A stretch of 64,000 nt of DNA from contig NZ_QBUY01000006.1 in the NCBI RefSeq assembly GCF_003121405.1, positions 62,001 through 126,000 on the forward strand. The letters run 5' to 3'. A program made the position numbers and the translations under genes. This document shows, piece by piece, positions 1 through 7,903 of the stretch. Every line of letters begins with the position of its first letter. Positions within the stretch are counted from its first letter, which is position 1. Below the pieces are notes generated by a model. The model did no database searches. It was not told where the DNA came from and worked only from the letters and a program-made list of their open reading frames with translations. The DNA is from Paraburkholderia sp. C35. GTDB taxonomy: Bacteria; Pseudomonadota; Gammaproteobacteria; Burkholderiales; Burkholderiaceae.

Positions 1-550
1 AACGCGAGTCCGTTTCTACACCACGCTAACTATCGATGTTCCTACTGAGTTGCTCAGTAAAAAAACCGATCTTGCGATCACATTGCTTCCGCTAAGCAAT
101 CCAAACCTGACAGTCGAAACACTAGGTAAAAGCAGAATTGTTTGCGCAATGTTGGGAGACCATCCGCTTGCGTCCCGCAAAACAATTTCCTTTTCTGATC
201 TGGTTGAGCACGAGACCATCTTTCCCTCGCTAAGCATTGCATTTGGCAGAATGGTCCGTTCTCTACTTGAGAGTTATGGAGTCGAGCTCACGCCGACATT
301 TGAAGTTCCTCGCGCAGAACTCGCATGCGCTCTGGCCAAACGTTCGCTAGGCGTAGCACTGGTCGACGAATTCTGCGCCGGGAACGATCTCTGGGCGGGA
401 TTGATTATCAGGCCACTTTCCCAGCCCATCATTTACGACATCAATCTGATCTACCCGAAATTTACTGTCCGATCTCGTGCAGTCGAGCAGTTCATTCAGA
501 TTCTGAGGGATTGCATGCTGCTGCACGAGTCCGGAAAATTGTTCGTCTAG
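1..550 (+). CDS. LysR-family transcriptional regulator, C-terminal part (cut by window start)
   Basis: The frame is open from base 2 to the stop at 550 (182 residues), with no start in the window, so the winged-helix N terminus lies upstream. What is visible is the effector-binding half of a LysR-type regulator. It aligns throughout with the complete LysR at 12045-12956: both have the motif ELLSKKTDLA, the stretch PRAELACALA and a closing LRDCM segment. Identity is high enough to call the two paralogues. The effector is unknown; the paralogue sits beside an aldehyde dehydrogenase. The DNA uses more A/T-ending codons than neighbouring genes. The family is certain, the role is not. Confidence 0.85.
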   Translation, partial: TRVRFYTTLTIDVPTELLSKKTDLAITLLPLSNPNLTVETLGKSRIVCAMLGDHPLASRKTISFSDLVEHETIFPSLSIAFGRMVRSLLESYGVELTPTFEVPRAELACALAKRSLGVALVDEFCAGNDLWAGLIIRPLSQPIIYDINLIYPKFTVRSRAVEQFIQILRDCMLLHESGKLFV

Positions 551-760
551 GTTTTTCATCGCGTCGCTCGCTTCATACTCCAGACACCGCTGGTCGCTTA
601 ACGCTTCTCGTGCAACTGCGCAAGGTTGGACATGAATAGTCGAAGTGACGCATGGATATACATTGGATCGAAAGGCGCTGCAATTGGCGGGCTGACGCCA
701 AGAACCTCTGTCACTCGATGCAGCGTCATCAAAACGCTGCGAGAGTGACGATACGGCTTT

Positions 761-785
761 GTCGCTGGCGAATTGCGCCAGCGAC
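761..785. terminator. Perfect 10-bp stem hairpin between convergent genes
   Basis: GTCGCTGGCG and its exact complement are separated by 5 bases. The hairpin sits just past the stop of the minus-strand SDR gene and about 210 bases after the plus-strand LysR stop. Neither side has a clear T-run, so it is a plausible but weak bidirectional terminator. Confidence 0.4.
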
Positions 786-797
786 ACGATTACCGCT

Positions 798-1595
798 TTA
801 TTGCACGTTGTAACGTGCGCCAGGCTTGGCCAGTGATACCTGCGGCACAAGCGCTGCACGCGCAGCTTCAAAGGCGTTCCAGCCATCCACTGTCGGAAGC
901 GAAGGCACGGTCGCGAACTCGCCCTGGTCGAGGCCGGCGAGCGCAGCATCGACCAGGTTGTCCGCAGACATGATCATCTCGGCGGGCAGGCTGTCGACGG
1001 GAGTGCCCGCCGCGTCCCAGAACTCTGTGCGCGTAGCGCCCGGCAGAACAACCTGCACACGCACACCTTTGTCTGCGAGTTCATGCTTCAGTGACTGGCT
1101 CAACGCGAGCACGAACGCCTTTGATGCGCCATACACACCATTGAGGAACTCAGGCGCAATGGCCACGGCAGAAGCAATATTGACGATCGTACCGCCGCCG
1201 CGAGCCACGAAAGCCGGTCCCGCCGCGTAGGTAAGGCGCGTGAGGGCCGTGATGTTCAGATCGATCATCGACTCCATCTTGTCGACGTTCGCTTGCAGCA
1301 ACGGCGCCGCGCTTCCAACGCCTGCGTTGTTGATCAGCATCGTCAGTCCCTGCTCATCACGAATCAGGTCTTCAACGCGACGCAGATCCTCGGCCTTCTC
1401 CAGATCGGCGACGACCGTGCGAACGTCACGGCCAGTCTCGGTCACGAGCCGCTTCGCAAGCTGATCGAGCCGTGTTTCATTGCGAGCGACCAGCACCAGG
1501 TCATAGCCGCGACGCGCAAGGCGATCTGCGTAAATCGCACCGAGACCCGACGACGCACCCGTAATCAGCGCTGTTCCCAACTTCGTTGCATTCAT
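798..1595 (-). CDS. SDR-family NAD(P)-dependent oxidoreductase
   Basis: Classical short-chain dehydrogenase/reductase of about 265 residues. The N terminus has the Rossmann motif TGASSGLG, followed by NNAGVG and the catalytic YGASK (Y-x-x-x-K); a conserved IVNIASAVA segment carries the active-site serine. The substrate cannot be told from sequence. Three in-frame ATGs lie close together. The one at 1595 is preferred because GGAG stands 7 bases upstream, whereas it almost touches the ATG at 1601. The gene is divergent from the GlxA-type regulator at 1709, with about 110 bases between them, so that regulator is a natural candidate to control it. Confidence 0.85.
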   Translation of the reverse strand: MNATKLGTALITGASSGLGAIYADRLARRGYDLVLVARNETRLDQLAKRLVTETGRDVRTVVADLEKAEDLRRVEDLIRDEQGLTMLINNAGVGSAAPLLQANVDKMESMIDLNITALTRLTYAAGPAFVARGGGTIVNIASAVAIAPEFLNGVYGASKAFVLALSQSLKHELADKGVRVQVVLPGATRTEFWDAAGTPVDSLPAEMIMSADNLVDAALAGLDQGEFATVPSLPTVDGWNAFEAARAALVPQVSLAKPGARYNVQ

Positions 1596-1708
1596 GTTCA
1601 TTCTCCGAAAGAAGCCGGCCTGATCGCCGGGCACGGGTGCAATATTAAGCGTACACTCATACGCCAGAAATGTCGTACTTCCGTCTTTTCAGGTCATCGG
1701 GAACTGCC

Positions 1709-2647
1709 ATGCTGCGAATCGGTGTTGTCCTGTATTCCGGGTTCTCTCTCATCAATCTCGGGGTCGTGTCGGTTTTCGAGTTCGCGAACATCAGTCATGG
1801 CGAACGGCTATATGACGTCTCGCTGCTATCCGAATCGGGCGGCCTCGTGATGTCCTCGTCGGGCGTCGAAGTCAATACGGTTGGATTCGGCGACGACGAT
1901 TTCGACACGGTCATCGTGGTTGGCGACAACGACGCACTCGAACCCGCACCCGCTCTCGTTGCCTTTCTCAAGAAAGCATGCGTACGATCGAGGCGGATTT
2001 GCGCGACATGCACCGGCGCGTTCGCGCTTGCGCAAGCCGGCTTGCTGGAAGGCAAGCGTGCAACTACACACTGGTTTCACGCCGCCAAGCTCAGAAAGGA
2101 CTATCCGGACGTGCGAGTCGAAGAGGACAGCATCTTCGTCAACGATGGCGCTGTCTGGACATCCGCCGGTGCGACTGCGTGCATCGACCTGGCTCTTACG
2201 TTTGTCGAACAGGACGTGAGCGGCGAGCTCGCGCGGCTGGTGGCGAAGAAACTCGTTGTCTATCACCGCCGGGCCGGCGGTCAGACCCAACACTCGGTGC
2301 TCCTCGACATTCGTCCCCGATCAGACAGGATCCAGAAAGCACTGACTTATGCAAGGCAACATCTCCACACCGGCTTGTCGGTCGAAGATCTCGCGCATGC
2401 TGTTCATCTGAGTCCCCGACAGTTCAGCCGCGCGTTTCATGAAGAAACCGGGCATACGCCCGCAAAAGCAATCGAACATCTTCGAACCGAAACGGCCCGT
2501 CTGATGCTCGAATCCGGCCGGCACTCAATGGAGACCATTGCACGCGATGTCGGCTTTGGCGACCCTGACCGCATGCGTCGAGCGTTCTTGCGCGCATATG
2601 GCCAACCGCCGCAGGTAATCCGCCGCGCCACGCGCGCTGCGATGTAA
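1709..2647 (+). CDS. GlxA-family transcriptional regulator (DJ-1/PfpI domain plus AraC HTH)
   Basis: About 312 residues. The N-terminal 190 residues form a DJ-1/PfpI-like domain, beginning VVLYSGFSLINLG and containing CTGAFALAQAG with the cysteine at the nucleophile-elbow position of that fold. The C-terminal 100 residues hold the two helix-turn-helix motifs of AraC regulators (VEDLAHAVHLSPRQFSRAF and a second near METIARDVGFGD). Such regulators usually activate amine or amino-acid-derivative catabolism, but no ligand can be assigned here. ATG 1709 is chosen over 1670 because family members start directly with the first strand (MLRIGVVLY). It is divergent from the SDR gene. Confidence 0.85.
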   Translation: MLRIGVVLYSGFSLINLGVVSVFEFANISHGERLYDVSLLSESGGLVMSSSGVEVNTVGFGDDDFDTVIVVGDNDALEPAPALVAFLKKACVRSRRICATCTGAFALAQAGLLEGKRATTHWFHAAKLRKDYPDVRVEEDSIFVNDGAVWTSAGATACIDLALTFVEQDVSGELARLVAKKLVVYHRRAGGQTQHSVLLDIRPRSDRIQKALTYARQHLHTGLSVEDLAHAVHLSPRQFSRAFHEETGHTPAKAIEHLRTETARLMLESGRHSMETIARDVGFGDPDRMRRAFLRAYGQPPQVIRRATRAAM

Positions 2648-2673
2648 CGCTTCCAACGACCTTCCATCGCACG

Positions 2674-2835
2674 CATTCATGTGCCTCGTTGGAGGCGCGT
2701 GAATCGCCCCTGAAGCATGCCGACGATCCGGACAATTTCTGGATTATCGTTGTATTCCAAAACGAGAATGACAATTTCGATGCGCACGTCAGGCGACTGT
2801 CTGAACCGCTTCACGATTCATTGACGCAGCGCTGA
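2674..2835 (+). pseudogene. Possible remnant of an antibiotic-biosynthesis-monooxygenase-like (ABM) protein C terminus
   Basis: One frame is open here without any ATG and reads like the end of a small ABM-fold protein: ASLEARESPLKHADDPDNF, then WIIVVFQNENDNFDAHV, ending at TGA 2833-2835. The pattern of a DP-D-x-F turn, a beta strand, and F-x-A-H matches the last third of YgiN/ABM monooxygenases. There is no ribosome-binding site and no N-terminal half, so if real it is a decayed fragment. The frame also stays open upstream inside the GlxA gene, which weakens the case. Low confidence. Confidence 0.3.
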
Positions 2836-3147
2836 AAGCTTGCATGGACGGGCCTTTGACGGCTCTTCCGTACGCCCGTTCGTTCCCGACGGCATGCTCG
2901 CACCATGCACATCCGGCGTCTCTCCCACCTACCCGCCAGCAAATTCCCTTGACAACTTAGGAAAGAAAACTTAACTTTCCGTTTAGTGAAGTTCACTTAT
3001 CTAAATGACGGCAAATCAACAGGACGCCGTCGGACGAGCAAGCGGACGGTTCACGGTGATGTAGTCGATTGCTCATCTGCCAGTTTCCGGCAGGCTTCGA
3101 AGTCAGATTGATTCGCTGTACTACTTTATTGAATGAGGATGCACAGA
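2836..3147. other. Intergenic region upstream of the isochorismatase operon
   Basis: About 310 bases with no supportable gene. An AT-rich stretch near 2950-3005 is the likely promoter area for the downstream three-gene set. I see no convincing -35/-10 pair and no copy of the 17-bp box found upstream of the paralogous hydrolase at 14279. Confidence 0.4.
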
Positions 3148-3852
3148 ATGTTCACGTTCACCCATCGCAATCCCGAGATGCAGCTCGACAAGGGCCACAC
3201 CGCCCTGGTACTGGCCGACATTCAGAACGAGTTCCTGTCGGAGAGCGGCAGCTACTATCCGATGATCGAGCACAGCCTGAAGGCCAACAACGTCCCGGAT
3301 CACATCGAGGAACTGTTGCGAGCCGCCAAGGAATACGGCTTCCCTGTCATTCATTCCCCGCACTACTACTTTCCGACCGACGCTCAATGGGTGGCGCCGG
3401 GCGGTGCGATCTCGGACTATCTCGCGACACAGGTCAGCTTCGTTGGCCGTAAGGATCCTGTGGACCTGGAAGGCTTCGCAGGATCCGGCGCGGATTACCC
3501 GGAGCGTTACAAGAAGTACCTGCAGGACGGAAAAACAGCCAATACCTCGCCGCACAAAGGCGCGTCGGCGCGCACCAACGATCTGATCAAGCAGTTGCGC
3601 ATGCGACGCATCGAGAAGGTGATCATGGCCGGCCCCGTCGGGAACATCTGCCTTGAAGGGCACATGCGCGACATCATCGAAGAAGGCATGGAAGTCGCCA
3701 TGGTGCGGGATGCCATCGCAGGCGGCCGGAACGATGAAGGCGACGCCTATCTGGCGGCCATGATCAATTACCGCTATCTGGCCAACGCAGTGTGGACGAC
3801 CGAAGAAACCGTCAAGCGGATGAAGGCGATTGCAAACGCCGAAACCGCCTGA
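3148..3852 (+). CDS. Isochorismatase-family cysteine hydrolase (copy A)
   Basis: 234 residues of the isochorismatase-like hydrolase fold. LVLADIQNEFL carries the catalytic aspartate and NICLEGH the nucleophilic cysteine in the usual position; the lysine of the triad is probably in the central region. Family members cleave amides or vinyl ethers (nicotinamidase, carbamoylase, isochorismatase); the substrate here is unknown. ATG 3148 is preferred over 3133 and 3139 because GAGGA stands 8 bases upstream and because the near-identical copy B at 14279 starts at the same residue (MFTFTHRN). It heads a run with an SDR (43 bases on) and an MFS gene, ending in a TetR. Confidence 0.85.
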   Translation: MFTFTHRNPEMQLDKGHTALVLADIQNEFLSESGSYYPMIEHSLKANNVPDHIEELLRAAKEYGFPVIHSPHYYFPTDAQWVAPGGAISDYLATQVSFVGRKDPVDLEGFAGSGADYPERYKKYLQDGKTANTSPHKGASARTNDLIKQLRMRRIEKVIMAGPVGNICLEGHMRDIIEEGMEVAMVRDAIAGGRNDEGDAYLAAMINYRYLANAVWTTEETVKRMKAIANAETA

Positions 3853-3894
3853 CATCAACAGAGTACGACTTTTTAATTCACTGGAGAAATCATC

Positions 3895-4632
3895 ATGTTG
3901 CTTAAAGGAAAACGCGCACTGGTTACGGGTGCAAGCCGCGGGATTGGCGCTGCCATCGCATTGAAGCTCGCTCGCGAAGGCGCGGACGTGGTCATCACGT
4001 ACGAAAAGAGCGCCGACAAGGCCAATGAACTCGTTCAGGAACTGACGGCAACCGGTCGAAACGCAAAGGCCATTCAGGCAGACAGTTCGAAGCTCGACGA
4101 CGTCAAACGCTCGGTTGCAGAAGCAAAGGCATTTCTCGGCGGCCTCGACATTCTCGTGAACAATGCGGGCATCATCCGGGTGGCTCCTCTTGAGTCGATG
4201 TCGCAGGAAGATATCGATGCGCAACTCGGTGTGAACATTCGCGGCCCGATTGCGGCCAGTCAGGCAGCGATTCCGCATCTCGGCAAAGGCGGCCGCATCA
4301 TCACGATCGGGAGCTTCTTCGCCAACAACGTCTATTGGCCCGGCCTCACCGTCTATTCGATGACGAAATCCGCGCTGATTTCCTTTACTAAAGGACTTTC
4401 CCGCGAACTCGGCGATCGCGGGATCACCGTCAATCTTGTCCAGCCTGGTGCAATCGATACCGATATGAATCCCGCAAGCGGCGACTTCGCAGCCATCACC
4501 AAGCCGTTTATCCCCACAGGCGAGTATGGCAAGGGCGATGACATTGCCAACGCTGTCGCGTTCCTCGCAAGCAGTGAAGCGAAGTATGTGAACGGCGCGA
4601 CGTTGACCGTCGACGGTGGACTGACTGCTTAA
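3895..4632 (+). CDS. SDR-family oxidoreductase
   Basis: 245-residue classical SDR of the 3-oxoacyl-ACP-reductase-like group. TGASRGIG is the coenzyme motif near residue 11, followed by NNAG, the active-site serine in IGSFF, and YSMTK as the Y-x-x-x-K pair. The C terminus VNGATLTVDGG is typical. A ribosome-binding site (TGGAGAAATC) precedes the ATG. It follows the isochorismatase gene by 42 bases and is very likely co-transcribed with it. The substrate is not determinable; the family reduces or oxidises a wide range of alcohols and ketones. Confidence 0.88.
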   Translation: MLLKGKRALVTGASRGIGAAIALKLAREGADVVITYEKSADKANELVQELTATGRNAKAIQADSSKLDDVKRSVAEAKAFLGGLDILVNNAGIIRVAPLESMSQEDIDAQLGVNIRGPIAASQAAIPHLGKGGRIITIGSFFANNVYWPGLTVYSMTKSALISFTKGLSRELGDRGITVNLVQPGAIDTDMNPASGDFAAITKPFIPTGEYGKGDDIANAVAFLASSEAKYVNGATLTVDGGLTA

Positions 4633-4646
4633 GCGGTGCAGTTCTC

Positions 4647-4674
4647 AGCCGGACGGATGAACACCCGTCCGGCT
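4647..4674. terminator. Hairpin with perfect 10-bp stem after the SDR gene
   Basis: AGCCGGACGG and its exact complement flank an 8-base loop, 15 bases after the SDR stop. There is no T-run, so it may be an intrinsic terminator of weak type or an mRNA-stabilising structure between the SDR and MFS genes. Confidence 0.45.
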
Positions 4675-4759
4675 CTCCCGCGAGAAGATGCTCGACTCCG
4701 AACAACGGTAGTGCAAAGCAGACGAATCGCCACAGACATTCAGATTGAAGGAAAGAGTC

Positions 4760-5959
4760 ATGTCGACAACGTTGACTACCCGAGACGCGGCGAACACCAC
4801 CACGTCGTCCTGGCCCGGCGTATGGGCCATTGCTCTGGGCGCATTTGCTCTGGTGGTGACAGAGTTCCTGCCCGTCGGCCTGCTGCCTGGCATCATTAAA
4901 GGATTGGGTGTTTCCGAAGGCACAGCGGGTCTGACGGTCACGGCAACGGCAGTGCTTGGCTTCATCGCAGCGCCCGTGACCGCACTCACGGTTCGGCGTC
5001 TCGATCGTCGCATTGTGCTGCTCGGTCTGACGGCGCTGGTGATCTTCTCCGGAGTCATGTCGGCGATGGCACCGAATTTTGCGGTACTCGTGATTGCACG
5101 GCTGATACTCGGCATCGGCGTAGGCGGCTTCTGGTCGATTTCTATTACCGCTGCTGCGCGACTCGTGCCCGAAGACCAGGTGCACAAGGCTTCATCGCTG
5201 GTGTTCTCGGGTATTTCCGTGGCATCGGTAGTGAGCGTGCCGATGGGTTCGTACATTGCAGCGCACTACGATTGGCGCATGGCATTCGTGGTAGCAAGTG
5301 TACTGTCCGTGATCGTATTCCTGATGCAGCTTTTCACACTGCCCAGAATCGACGTCGAACGCGGCGCAACTATCGGCGACTTTGCTGGTTTGCTGAAATC
5401 CCGCAAGGTGATCGCAATCTACCTGACGATCGTTTTCATCGTCGCAGGCCAGTTCTCCGGCTACACGTTTGTGACGCCATATCTTCGGGAGCTTGCCCGG
5501 TTCGAGCCGAATACGATCAGTGCATTGTTGCTTGCATACGGCGTTCTCGCTGTCGCCGGCAACTTTCTCGGTGGCTCACTCGCGGGACGCGATCTGCATA
5601 AGACGGTCTATGGAAATGCGGCGCTGTTCCTTGGTGCGCTGATTGCGCTGGCTGCGCTTCCAGGTCACCCCGTAGTCGCGATCGTCAGCCTGCTCGTATG
5701 GGCGCTTTCGTGGGGCATGGCACCCGTGGGCACACAACTCTGGCTCTTCAGCGAAACCCAGCATGCGCCGGAAGCCGCACAGAGCCTGAACACCTCGGTA
5801 TTCCAGCTATCCATCAGCCTCGGTTCGTTGATTGGCGGCGTGGTAGTCGACCATGTCAATCTGCACGCATCGATGTGGACGGGTGCAGCAATTTTCGCGC
5901 TCGCAGTGATGATGGTGATCATCGTCGGCCGCATGGACGCGAAGGTAAAACAGGCTTGA
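4760..5959 (+). CDS. MFS transporter, DHA1-type efflux pump
   Basis: 399 residues with about 12 hydrophobic segments. TEFLPVGLLPGI in the first helix and LILGIGVGGFWSI in the fourth are typical of the AraJ/SotB-like drug/sugar efflux branch of the DHA1 group. It should export a small molecule in exchange for protons. The start at 4760 has AGGAAAGAG just upstream, making it better than the ATG at 4745. It lies between an SDR/isochorismatase pair and a TetR gene (80 bases downstream) and is plausibly repressed by that TetR protein, but the exported compound is unknown. Confidence 0.85.
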   Translation: MSTTLTTRDAANTTTSSWPGVWAIALGAFALVVTEFLPVGLLPGIIKGLGVSEGTAGLTVTATAVLGFIAAPVTALTVRRLDRRIVLLGLTALVIFSGVMSAMAPNFAVLVIARLILGIGVGGFWSISITAAARLVPEDQVHKASSLVFSGISVASVVSVPMGSYIAAHYDWRMAFVVASVLSVIVFLMQLFTLPRIDVERGATIGDFAGLLKSRKVIAIYLTIVFIVAGQFSGYTFVTPYLRELARFEPNTISALLLAYGVLAVAGNFLGGSLAGRDLHKTVYGNAALFLGALIALAALPGHPVVAIVSLLVWALSWGMAPVGTQLWLFSETQHAPEAAQSLNTSVFQLSISLGSLIGGVVVDHVNLHASMWTGAAIFALAVMMVIIVGRMDAKVKQA

Positions 5960-5990
5960 CGGTTTAGTTTAGTTTGATTTTCTAATTCAT

Positions 5991-6003
5991 GTTAGTATCG
6001 AAC
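5991..6003. promoter_or_regulatory. Candidate TetR autoregulatory operator
   Basis: GTTAGTATCGAAC lies 36 bases before the TetR start at 6040. It resembles the palindrome GGTTTCTATCGAAACC upstream of the paralogous TetR at 15689: both share GTT, TATCGAA and the same spacing. The AT-rich sequence just upstream (TTGATT, then TAATTC) looks promoter-like. Prediction from comparing only two sites. Confidence 0.35.
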
Positions 6004-6039
6004 GACTCAGGCAGCGCAATGCCTTGAAGGAGTACTGCA

Positions 6040-6663
6040 ATGAGAAAGTCGAAGGCAGAGAAAGCGGAGACCCGCAAGCATATCGTCGAGGTCGCGTCGC
6101 AGATGTTCAAGAGTCAGGGCATTGGTGCGACGGGTGTGGGCGAGATCATGGTCGCCGCAGGTTTGACGCACAGCGCGTTTTACCGGCATTTCGAGTCCAA
6201 GGATGAACTGGTCGCCGAAGCCAGCACGGCAAGCATCAGCGTCTTCGTGGAAGCGGCCGAAGCCGCGCTGGCGAAAGGGCCCGATGCGTTCGTCAAGTAT
6301 CTGCAAGACTATCTGTCGTCGAAGTATCGCGATGATGAAATGGGTGGATGTCCTGTCGCTCAGACAGGCAGCGAGCTGGCGCTCGCGGACGCGCCCATTC
6401 GTCAGGGTGTATCGGACGCACTGGAGCGGCTGATGGAAATGGCGTTGTCGCTGACGGATGGCAGCGCCGATGCCGAGGCGGAGACCATTTTCACGATGTC
6501 CGCACTCGTCGGTGCCATCACGGTCTCGCGCCTCATCAACAACCCGCGCCTTTCCGAACACATCATCGACGTCGTGCAACGTCGGGTCGCGAATCAGCCG
6601 GCCGCACCGAAAAAGGAGCCACGCGCTGTCAGCAAAACGCGGCGGCCGTTGGCGCGAGCATAG
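6040..6663 (+). CDS. TetR/AcrR-family transcriptional regulator
   Basis: 207 residues. The N-terminal helix-turn-helix domain runs from about residue 8 to 55 (TGVGEIMVAAGLTHSAFYRHF), with the ligand domain behind it. AAGGAG stands 8 bases before the ATG. The protein is clearly paralogous to the TetR at 15039-15689: both open with KSKAE-x-AETRK, share the recognition-helix pattern GxFYRHFxSKDxLVAEA, and have CPxxxxGSELA in the ligand domain. Such proteins usually repress a neighbouring pump or enzyme; the MFS gene just upstream on the same strand is the obvious target. Confidence 0.87.
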   Translation: MRKSKAEKAETRKHIVEVASQMFKSQGIGATGVGEIMVAAGLTHSAFYRHFESKDELVAEASTASISVFVEAAEAALAKGPDAFVKYLQDYLSSKYRDDEMGGCPVAQTGSELALADAPIRQGVSDALERLMEMALSLTDGSADAEAETIFTMSALVGAITVSRLINNPRLSEHIIDVVQRRVANQPAAPKKEPRAVSKTRRPLARA

Positions 6664-6697
6664 TTGCAACACGGCGCGGGCACCAACCGGTTATCGG

Positions 6698-7354
6698 CTA
6701 GATTTCTCCATCGCCGACCATATGTATCAATTCGGCAAGCGATTCCGCTTCCATTTTGCGCATGACCTGACCACGATGCGCCTTCACGGTAATCTCGCTG
6801 ATTCCCAATTCGTCGCCGATTTCCCTGTTTAGCAGGCCTTGCGTAATCAGCGACAGTACTTCGCGCTCGCGCCGCGTGAGATCGCCATATCGTTCCCTGA
6901 TCGCGGTCTTGCGGCGTTCGCGCAGCACCAGCCCTTCGCTTCGCTCGATCGCCGCGCGAATTGCATCGAGTAACGCGTCATCCCGGAACGGCTTGGTCAG
7001 GAACTCCACTGCGCCCGCTTTCATCGCCTGCACGATGGTGGGTGCATCTTCGCGACCGGTAATGAAGATAATTGGCATTGCCTGCCGCTCGACCGCAAGC
7101 GATTTTTGCAACTCGAGGCCAGTCACACCCGGCAACGTAATATCGAGCAGGATGCAACTGGGTCCCGATGTCACGGGATGTTCAAGAAAAGCGCTTGCGG
7201 TGACAAAGCTCTCCACCGCGAATCCTTCATGGCGAAGCAGTGACTCAACGGACTCGCGCACAGAAATATCGTCGTCGACAATGAAGACCATTGGAGACGG
7301 TATTGTTGCTCGCGACAACGTCACATTCCGGGTATCTGCGTATAGCGTGCTCAT
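6698..7354 (-). CDS. FixJ/TodT-type LuxR-family response regulator
   Basis: 218 residues. The N-terminal receiver domain (about 22-140) has the acidic pair in VFIVDDD, the phospho-acceptor aspartate in CILLDITLPG, and the conserved lysine in FLTKPF. The C-terminal LuxR helix-turn-helix is LTRREREVLSLI followed by NREIGDELGISEITVKAHR. GGAG six bases upstream supports the start at 7354. It is the last gene of a minus-strand set: PAS kinase, receiver-only regulator, this gene, with 16 bases to the preceding stop. It is the likely DNA-binding output of that two-component system and the best candidate to bind the 17-bp box repeated in this window. Confidence 0.88.
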   Translation of the reverse strand: MSTLYADTRNVTLSRATIPSPMVFIVDDDISVRESVESLLRHEGFAVESFVTASAFLEHPVTSGPSCILLDITLPGVTGLELQKSLAVERQAMPIIFITGREDAPTIVQAMKAGAVEFLTKPFRDDALLDAIRAAIERSEGLVLRERRKTAIRERYGDLTRREREVLSLITQGLLNREIGDELGISEITVKAHRGQVMRKMEAESLAELIHMVGDGEI

Positions 7355-7370
7355 AAACTTCTCCAGAACC

Positions 7371-7757
7371 TCAAGGATGTTTTCCTCCCATGTTTTGTAC
7401 AGCCGAAATCAGTGCTTCCGATAAGTCGACATCGCTAAACGGTTTGTAGAGACATGTAATTGCCTCGTTGTTCAGCATCTTCAGGCGTGCGCCGTGACTG
7501 TGATTCGCTGTTATGAATATGATCGGAATGCCGATGCCTCGCCCTCTCAGTTCGAGAGCCAGTTCCTGACCGCCCATCCCCGGCATCATCAGATCGAGAA
7601 TGAGGCAATCTGTCTGCGCAATGTATCCGGAATGAAGGAATGCTTCTGCCGATTCAAACGCACGTGCCTCAAATCCAAGTTCCCGGATCAGGTCCGGAAG
7701 CGACTCGCGCACTGACTCGTCATCATCGACCACGGAAACCAGTAACGGTGTTTTCAT
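7371..7757 (-). CDS. Single-domain (receiver-only) response regulator
   Basis: 128 residues, only a CheY-like receiver domain: VSVVDDDESVR holds the acidic pair, CLILDLMMPGM the phospho-acceptor aspartate, and CLYKPF the conserved lysine. No output domain follows, so it probably serves as a phosphate relay or sink for the PAS kinase, or modulates the FixJ-type regulator downstream. It is 129 bases after the kinase stop and 16 bases before the FixJ-type gene. A promoter-like sequence with the 17-bp box lies at the end of the kinase gene, so this pair may also be transcribed on its own. Confidence 0.87.
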   Translation of the reverse strand: MKTPLLVSVVDDDESVRESLPDLIRELGFEARAFESAEAFLHSGYIAQTDCLILDLMMPGMGGQELALELRGRGIGIPIIFITANHSHGARLKMLNNEAITCLYKPFSDVDLSEALISAVQNMGGKHP

Positions 7758-7860
7758 TGTGCATTCTCACGCGACGCACTGGAGACGTTAGCAGTTCCAG
7801 AGATAACGCAAAAATGCTGCGTGGCTCAACCAGGAGACCGCTCTTCCGCAAGCAACGGAC

Positions 7861-7903
7861 AACATAGCCCTCAGCATCCCGGGTGTCTATTGGACTATGG
7901 TGT
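7861..7903 (-). promoter_or_regulatory. Promoter with 17-bp box (third member), reading into the response-regulator pair
   Basis: On the minus strand the box ACACCATAGTCCAATAG (7887-7903) leads into TAGACA as -35 (7889-7884), a 17-base spacer, and TATGTT as -10 (7866-7861). The box matches those at 14203 and 22526 in 14 of 17 positions and has the same offset to the -35. It overlaps the last codons of the kinase gene, about 104 bases before the receiver-only regulator. Confidence 0.5.
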
